The notes below the pieces were generated by a model. It ran no database searches and was not told the DNA's origin. It saw only the letters and a program-made list of their open reading frames with translations. A DNA stretch of 64,000 nucleotides from contig JANSLP010000058.1 of the NCBI GenBank assembly GCA_029298735.1, forward strand, positions 1 through 64,000, written 5' to 3'. The stretch comes from Ophiostoma sp. CBS 140.51 (Eukaryota; Ascomycota; Sordariomycetes; Ophiostomatales; Ophiostomataceae). A program made the position numbers and the translations under genes. Positions 59,157 to 64,000 of the stretch are shown here, piece after piece (positions within the stretch are counted from its first letter, which is position 1; each line of letters begins with the position of its first letter).

Positions 59157-61004
59157 ATGGCCGGGTTCCGGTGGTCCCACCTCTACCGGCCGCCGGACCT
59201 CAATCCGATCAACCACAAGGCCCGGTCCATACCCGTTTTTAACCCCATCAACATGTACGGCCGTGTCTTCTTCTTTTCTTGGTTTGGTTTCATGGCAGCG
59301 TTCTGGGCCTGGTACGCCTTCCCGCCGCTGTTGACCGTCACCATAAAGGCCGACCTGGACCTAGACACTATCCAAGTCGCCAACTCCAATATCACGTCGT
59401 TGTGTGCTACGTGAGTTTCCCTCTCCGCAACTCTGAGTAAATTACTGTTGCCTAAACTCTGTAGGCTGCTCATCCGTGTCGTATCCGGGCCCCTCTGCGA
59501 TATGTTTGGCCCTCGTAAGGTGTTTGGCGGTATGCTTCTGCTCGGCGCCATCCCCACAGGTCTGGCCCCTCTCGTCCGCAGTGCCAACGGATTGTATGTT
59601 GTCCGCTTCTTCATGGGCATATTGGGCGGTTCATTTGTGCCCTGTCAGGTATGGACAACTGCCTTCTTTGACAAGAACGTGGTGGGCTCGGCGAATGCGC
59701 TGGCAGGCGGTTTTGGCAACGCCGGTGGCGGTATTACATACTTCATCATGCCGGCCGTTTTCAACTCGTTCCAGGACCATTATGGACTGGCCGATGGTCC
59801 TGCATGGCGTTTGACTTTTATTGTGCCGCTGGTTGTGGTGCTGGCCACGGGGGCTGCCTTGCTTGTCTTATGTCCAGACACACCAGACGGACCATGGTCT
59901 GAGCGCGAGAAACAAGGTCAACAACATCTGGCAGAGCATCATGTGCATGCATCACAGCTTCAGAAAGGAAATACCGTACCGACCAGTACAGAAGATGCCG
60001 TGGGGAGGGACAACACTAGCAACGGTACACCCCCAGACGCTCTTTCTTTGCCTGGGCTGCCCACCACAGAAGAAGACAAGATTCCCCAAGTCCGGCAGAG
60101 CCACAGCCACGGCCACAACCGCCATAGTCGCCACCCAACTCCGACTCTTGGAGACAGCAGCAGCAGTGGCAGCAGCAGTGGCAGCAGTGGAAGTACTACA
60201 ACTACTTCACCCCAACTACAGGCTGTCACTCACACGGCTTCCCAATCTTCACACACTTCTCGTACGTCTCGCACCACCAGCCATGAAGTCCATCTTTCCG
60301 AGGAACAGATGCTCGCCACTGCTCGCGGCGAAATCGTCCAGCCGCCCACCCGCGCTGAAGTCCGTCGTGTCGTTTTGTCGCCGCACACCTGGGCCCTCAT
60401 GCTCACATATATGTGCTCTTTTGGCACCGAGCTGGCTGTCAATGCTGTCTTGGCGGCATACTATCTGCGCAACTTCCCCGAACTCGGCCAGACGGGCGCG
60501 TCCAACTGGGCCGCCATGTTTGGCTTTTTGAACTTCGTGACGCGACCACTCGGTGGTGTCGTTGCTGACCTGCTGTACAAGTCCATCAACTCGCTCTGGG
60601 CCAAGAAACACTGGATCACTGTTTGCGGCGTGCTCGGCGGCGTGGCTTTAGTTGTCGTCGGCCGCGTCGACTCGACGCACAAGCCGACCATGTTTGGTCT
60701 CGTGGCCCTCGCCGCAATCTTTTTGGAAGCCGGCAACGGCGCCAACTTCGCGCTCGTGCCGCATGTGCACCCGTTTGCCAACGGCATTGTGTCCGGCCTC
60801 ACAGGAGCCGCAGGCAACCCGGGCGGTATCTTGATTTCGGTTGTTTTTCGGTTCGTGACGCGTGTCAATGATGATGTCCCACGTAATTCCCCCATGGCCG
60901 ACTACGATCGTGCCTTTTGGATCATTGGTCTTATCCATATTGGAGTGTATGTGGCTGTGAGCTGGATTCCGCCAATACCCAAGCATCAGATTGGAGGACG
61001 TTAG
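59157..61004 (+). CDS. nrtA: NNP-family nitrate transporter (NrtA/CrnA type)
   Basis: Exons 59157-59410 and 59465-61004 (donor GTGAGT, acceptor GTAG) encode 597 residues. The N-terminus (INHKARSIPVFNP) leads into helix 1 (FFFSWFGFMAAFWAWYAFPPL), as in fungal nitrate transporters. The nitrate/nitrite porter Gly-rich signatures are present twice: ALAGGFGNAGGGITYFIMP in the first half and SGLTGAAGNPGGILISVVF in the second. The MFS motif (GPLCDMFGPRKVFGG) and the Arg of helix 2 (IRVVSGP) are also present. A large hydrophilic loop of about 160 residues between helices 6 and 7 is rich in Ser, His and Gln, as is usual in the fungal branch. The protein should bring nitrate across the plasma membrane by proton symport. 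No nitrate or nitrite reductase gene is next to it in this window. GATA sites upstream suggest nitrogen control. Confidence 0.95.
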
Positions 61005-61239
61005 ACAAAGACGTGCGGCAGTTTTTTTATTTTGCGTATGTAGCGTTCATTGGGATTTTTTCATATATATTGCGCGTTCTTGTGCTTTCTTTTCATATTT
61101 GTCGTAGAATTAGATTGAGGGTTGTGTTTTGTTGCACCATTTTGTCGTACATAGACCAAACCATAAATGCCATATATGGACAAGATCTCATACAATCATC
61201 ATATCCTACATATCCTACATGTCATATATTGCCATAACA

Positions 61240-63147
61240 TCATAACACCACTTCTAACCGCTCTTTCTTTTTCTTCTCCCCCCCGGCCGGGTCTCCCTCG
61301 ATAATCTGCAGTCGTCCTTTGTTGTCGTATCCCACGCGGCCTTTGTTAACGGCCTCTCGTAGCTCTTGGCTCAATACTGTCCGCTCACCTGTCCGCGGGT
61401 CCCAGTCCCACCCCTCTCGCATCCACATCCACCGCAGACACGCTCGTAGCTCCTTGTCCCGCGGCAACACACGCATCCACTCGGGCTGGAAAGGTTCGTC
61501 GGACCTTGGCCTCAAGCGGAGCTTTTGCCGAGCCTCCCAGTCCGAGTTTGAGCCCGACATATCTTGCGACGTCGAACTGGTCTCACTGGAAGAGTCGCGA
61601 TGGTGTCTGGCTGCTATGCACCCACCATCATCGCCCCTCCAGTCGGTCGACCGCCCCAGCAGCCCGTCCCGGCAAAAGATCCGCCACGAGTCGACTGCGT
61701 ACGACCCTTGTGTCAAGTGGCCAATCTCCCACTGTGAGCCAAGGCCTCGCATTTCTTTCCCTCCTTCTTCATTTTTGTGGTCGTCGTCTGCCTCGGGCGG
61801 CGTCGGGTAGTTCCTGACAGTTGTGCAGACACCCGGTTGTGGCGGCTGTTTTAGCCATCCACGTGCATGCCTTTGGATTGTTGCGTATCGCACTGTCGCC
61901 ATGCCCAAGTGCCGGAACATGGCCATGAGCTCCTGCGGGTTAGCATCGACGAGTGCTTTGGGCGAAGGATATCGTTCTTTGAGTGCCCAAAACACTGGCA
62001 AGGAGACACGTCCAGCCACACGTGTCAGAAAGACGAGCGCAATCATCAGCCAAAACGGGTCGGTAGACAGCTGCTCTTGCACGAGGCCAAAGTGCGGTGC
62101 GTCGAGGCGCGGAAAGGGCAGGGCAGAGACGGTGCCACGTTTTGGTCGAGCTGCCTTCGTCTTCATTTGTTTCGGAATAGAAACGGGGGTCGGTGAAGAC
62201 GAGTCAGAATCGGAGAAGTCGTTTCCATTGCAACTGCTGTCGTTATCTTTTCTCTGGCTTGCATGATATGACAATGGAGGTGTGAAAAAGTAGGATGTAG
62301 TTTCGTGTTTCCGCTTCGGTGTGCGCAATGACGGCGACGGTATGCACGAAAAGTATCCTGATGATGGCGATCCCGGCTCGTTTTTCAGCGCCTTGGTTGG
62401 TGAAGGTGTTCGTGATATTGCTCGTCTAGCTTTAATTGGCGTTGATAACTCGGCCTGTTTGGACAGTGTCAACGTTTCCGTCGTCTGCGGTGGCTGCTCT
62501 CCGGTTCCACTCAAGACTGTCTTTCTCGTGTAAACGACCAAGGCCTTTGTGAACGTCGGAGGTGGCAAGTCAGGCTGGCAGAAAGAAGCTGATTTTGCTG
62601 GTCCACCTTTTGAGTTGTCGGTTCTAATCTTGGATGCCCTTTTCCTCTTGGATCTTCCCTTTGCTTCGGCTTCATCGCTTTCGTCTGACAACGTGGGCAC
62701 ATCGTCTGCAAAGAATGGCGAGACGCTGGACTTCACACCGACCGTGAAAGGGACACTCTCGGAGTGCTTTCCTCCTTTCCTGCCTCTGTTGAGTTTTCCC
62801 TTTTGCGGCTCTTTCTTGCGCTGTCGTTTGCTTGGCGACGGTGTCGGGGAGGGCGACTCTGATGCAGAATCTGATGCTTCGGATCCTAATATCAATGCCG
62901 GTCTTGGCTTGCCATGCGGTCGTGATGCATTTTTTCCATCGTTCGGCTTGGTCCCTGTGAGAAGCTCGAATTCTTCTTGTGGCACCGTTCCCGATGCAAG
63001 AAGATCAGCCAAAAATGCCTGCGTTTCTGGGTCGTCGGCAACGTCAAACGCTGCGAGCAGGTCGTGGGCTGCGTCGAGATTAAATGGCAATGGCGCTGCT
63101 GCTGCTGCTGCCTCTGGGCTGCCCGCCGAGGCGCATGCACCCTCCAT
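61240..63147 (-). CDS. MBD4-like DNA glycosylase (HhH-GPD fold), no MBD seen
   Basis: A single exon of 635 residues. Residues 1-340 are charged, Ser/Lys/Pro-rich and probably disordered, with nuclear-localisation-like basic runs (KRQRKK, RSKRKRASK). The catalytic part (about 345-500) matches the MBD4 glycosylase domain: FGLVQEQLSTDPFWLMIALV, then FLTRVAGRVSLPVFWALKER, and a late segment GSYAVDSWRIFC. The Asp in it (D486) aligns with the catalytic Asp of MBD4's Y-x-x-D-S-Y-R-I-F-C. A Trp-rich C-terminal helix (RWMWMREGWDWDP) and a short tail follow. MBD4 removes T or U from G:T/G:U mispairs arising from deaminated 5-methylcytosine (established for the mammalian enzyme). Here no methyl-CpG-binding domain is visible, so recruitment must differ. 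A link to methylation or RIP damage is inference. It is convergent with the nitrate transporter, only 235 bases away. Confidence 0.87.
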   Translation of the reverse strand: MEGACASAGSPEAAAAAAPLPFNLDAAHDLLAAFDVADDPETQAFLADLLASGTVPQEEFELLTGTKPNDGKNASRPHGKPRPALILGSEASDSASESPSPTPSPSKRQRKKEPQKGKLNRGRKGGKHSESVPFTVGVKSSVSPFFADDVPTLSDESDEAEAKGRSKRKRASKIRTDNSKGGPAKSASFCQPDLPPPTFTKALVVYTRKTVLSGTGEQPPQTTETLTLSKQAELSTPIKARRAISRTPSPTKALKNEPGSPSSGYFSCIPSPSLRTPKRKHETTSYFFTPPLSYHASQRKDNDSSCNGNDFSDSDSSSPTPVSIPKQMKTKAARPKRGTVSALPFPRLDAPHFGLVQEQLSTDPFWLMIALVFLTRVAGRVSLPVFWALKERYPSPKALVDANPQELMAMFRHLGMATVRYATIQRHARGWLKQPPQPGVCTTVRNYPTPPEADDDHKNEEGGKEMRGLGSQWEIGHLTQGSYAVDSWRIFCRDGLLGRSTDWRGDDGGCIAARHHRDSSSETSSTSQDMSGSNSDWEARQKLRLRPRSDEPFQPEWMRVLPRDKELRACLRWMWMREGWDWDPRTGERTVLSQELREAVNKGRVGYDNKGRLQIIEGDPAGGEKKKKERLEVVL

Positions 63148-64000
63148 GTCTCGTTCGTTTCTTAGTGTCGAAATTCTCGATCAATCATTTTTGTAGTTTG
63201 CGGGCCGTGGCTGACAAAAATGGGAATGGTGAATAATGGTGAGAGTTGGTCGCAGTTTTGTAAGTTCCGGAAGGTGCTATGGATGTTGACATTTGAGGGG
63301 CAGAAATAGGCAGGAATGCTCTAGTGGTGTGTTGCCACAGCCATCTTAACGGAAGGCGTGCACATCTCAACCTCAACATCGAAAGCAATGAAGTGATACA
63401 GCAGCACTCTTTTGCTTTACATATGGTTGCCATTCATATATTTCAGTGCATTTAATAATCGTTAAATTGTATGTCATGTTTTTTGACTGTATCTTTTTTT
63501 TTTTTCTCGAAAAAAAAATCTCCGATTTTTGGTGTAATCCCCCAGAATATTTTATGAAAAGATGAATATACTGTGTATGTTTGTGACCCGTAAACTTCAC
63601 ATATACCAACAAGAGTGAATAAGACGCTGTGCTTAGCCCATCCGAACATAATCAAGACAAAAGACACATCAATATTGATACCTCGTTTTCGTTCCCGCCA
63701 TTGATACCGTACCCGACCTCAATTCAATGCGTTCATATTCTTTGTTCAGACATGATTTGTTAAATGTTAAATGGTTTCTTCTCTTTTTTAGATTAAAGAT
63801 ACACAGTTCAAGGCAGAAGAGAGAAAACGAGGAACAAGAAGACGAAAGAAGAAAAGTAAAGATAGCTCTTCTCGATTGCCCGTTTCCTCTCGATTCTGGC
63901 CTCTCCCCAACCTCCGCCAGCCCTAATTCCAGCCAACCATTCGCAAGAAATAAATGACAAAGTAAAATGAAAATAAAAAAACCAAAGAAAGCAAGGGAAG
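63148..64000. other. Upstream region of the glycosylase gene, no gene seen
   Basis: The last 850 bases are AT-rich and hold the promoter of the leftward glycosylase gene. Frames of 60-80 codons on both strands have no recognisable features; the plus-strand one at 63727-63957 may belong to the leader of a gene beyond the window. Confidence 0.55.

Overview
The window looks like nuclear DNA of a filamentous ascomycete, most likely a Sordariomycete and possibly an Ophiostomatales/Sporothrix-type fungus (the class is inferred from gene families and gene style; the genus is a guess). Introns are short (about 50-85 nt, GT..AG, often GTATGT or GTGAGT donors). Coding exons are rich in G/C at third positions, disordered regions are Ser/Pro/Gln-rich, and intergenic DNA carries long pyrimidine tracts. 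I found no tRNA, rRNA, CRISPR, or intact transposon.

Layout. 0-5.6 kb is a gene-poor, damaged-looking segment. It holds a 3'-truncated MFS permease fragment at the left edge, an intact three-exon DUF3632 gene (minus), and a small spliced gene with DnaJ-type CxxCxG zinc motifs broken by two in-frame TAG codons (plus). A GPI-anchored Cu-only superoxide dismutase-like gene follows at 5.65-6.52 kb. Next comes about 16 kb with no recognisable gene (6.5-22.6 kb), full of pyrimidine tracts, short tandem repeats and a few inverted repeats. It ends at a Zn2Cys6 transcription factor (22.6-24.5 kb).

25.7-36 kb is housekeeping: a DUF202 membrane protein (minus), a V-ATPase subunit f/RNase-kappa-like protein with an unusual N-terminal extension (plus), and a six-exon, 1818-residue protein with an NTase-like domain plus ankyrin repeats (plus). 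A conserved 637-residue protein of unknown function (minus) follows, then a 4.7 kb spacer, then KAR9 (plus, 1257 aa) facing a 1901-aa QDE-3/Sgs1/BLM-type RecQ helicase (minus).

54.9-63.1 kb holds a DUF1275 membrane protein (minus), a 3.3 kb divergent spacer with GATA-type sites, an NNP-family nitrate transporter (plus), and an MBD4-like DNA glycosylase (minus). The last 850 bases look non-coding.

Most genes are independent housekeeping units, not a pathway cluster. Two themes stand out. RecQ helicase and MBD4-like glycosylase, both genome-maintenance genes, lie about 7 kb apart. The left third shows gene decay and a long gene desert next to a regulator.
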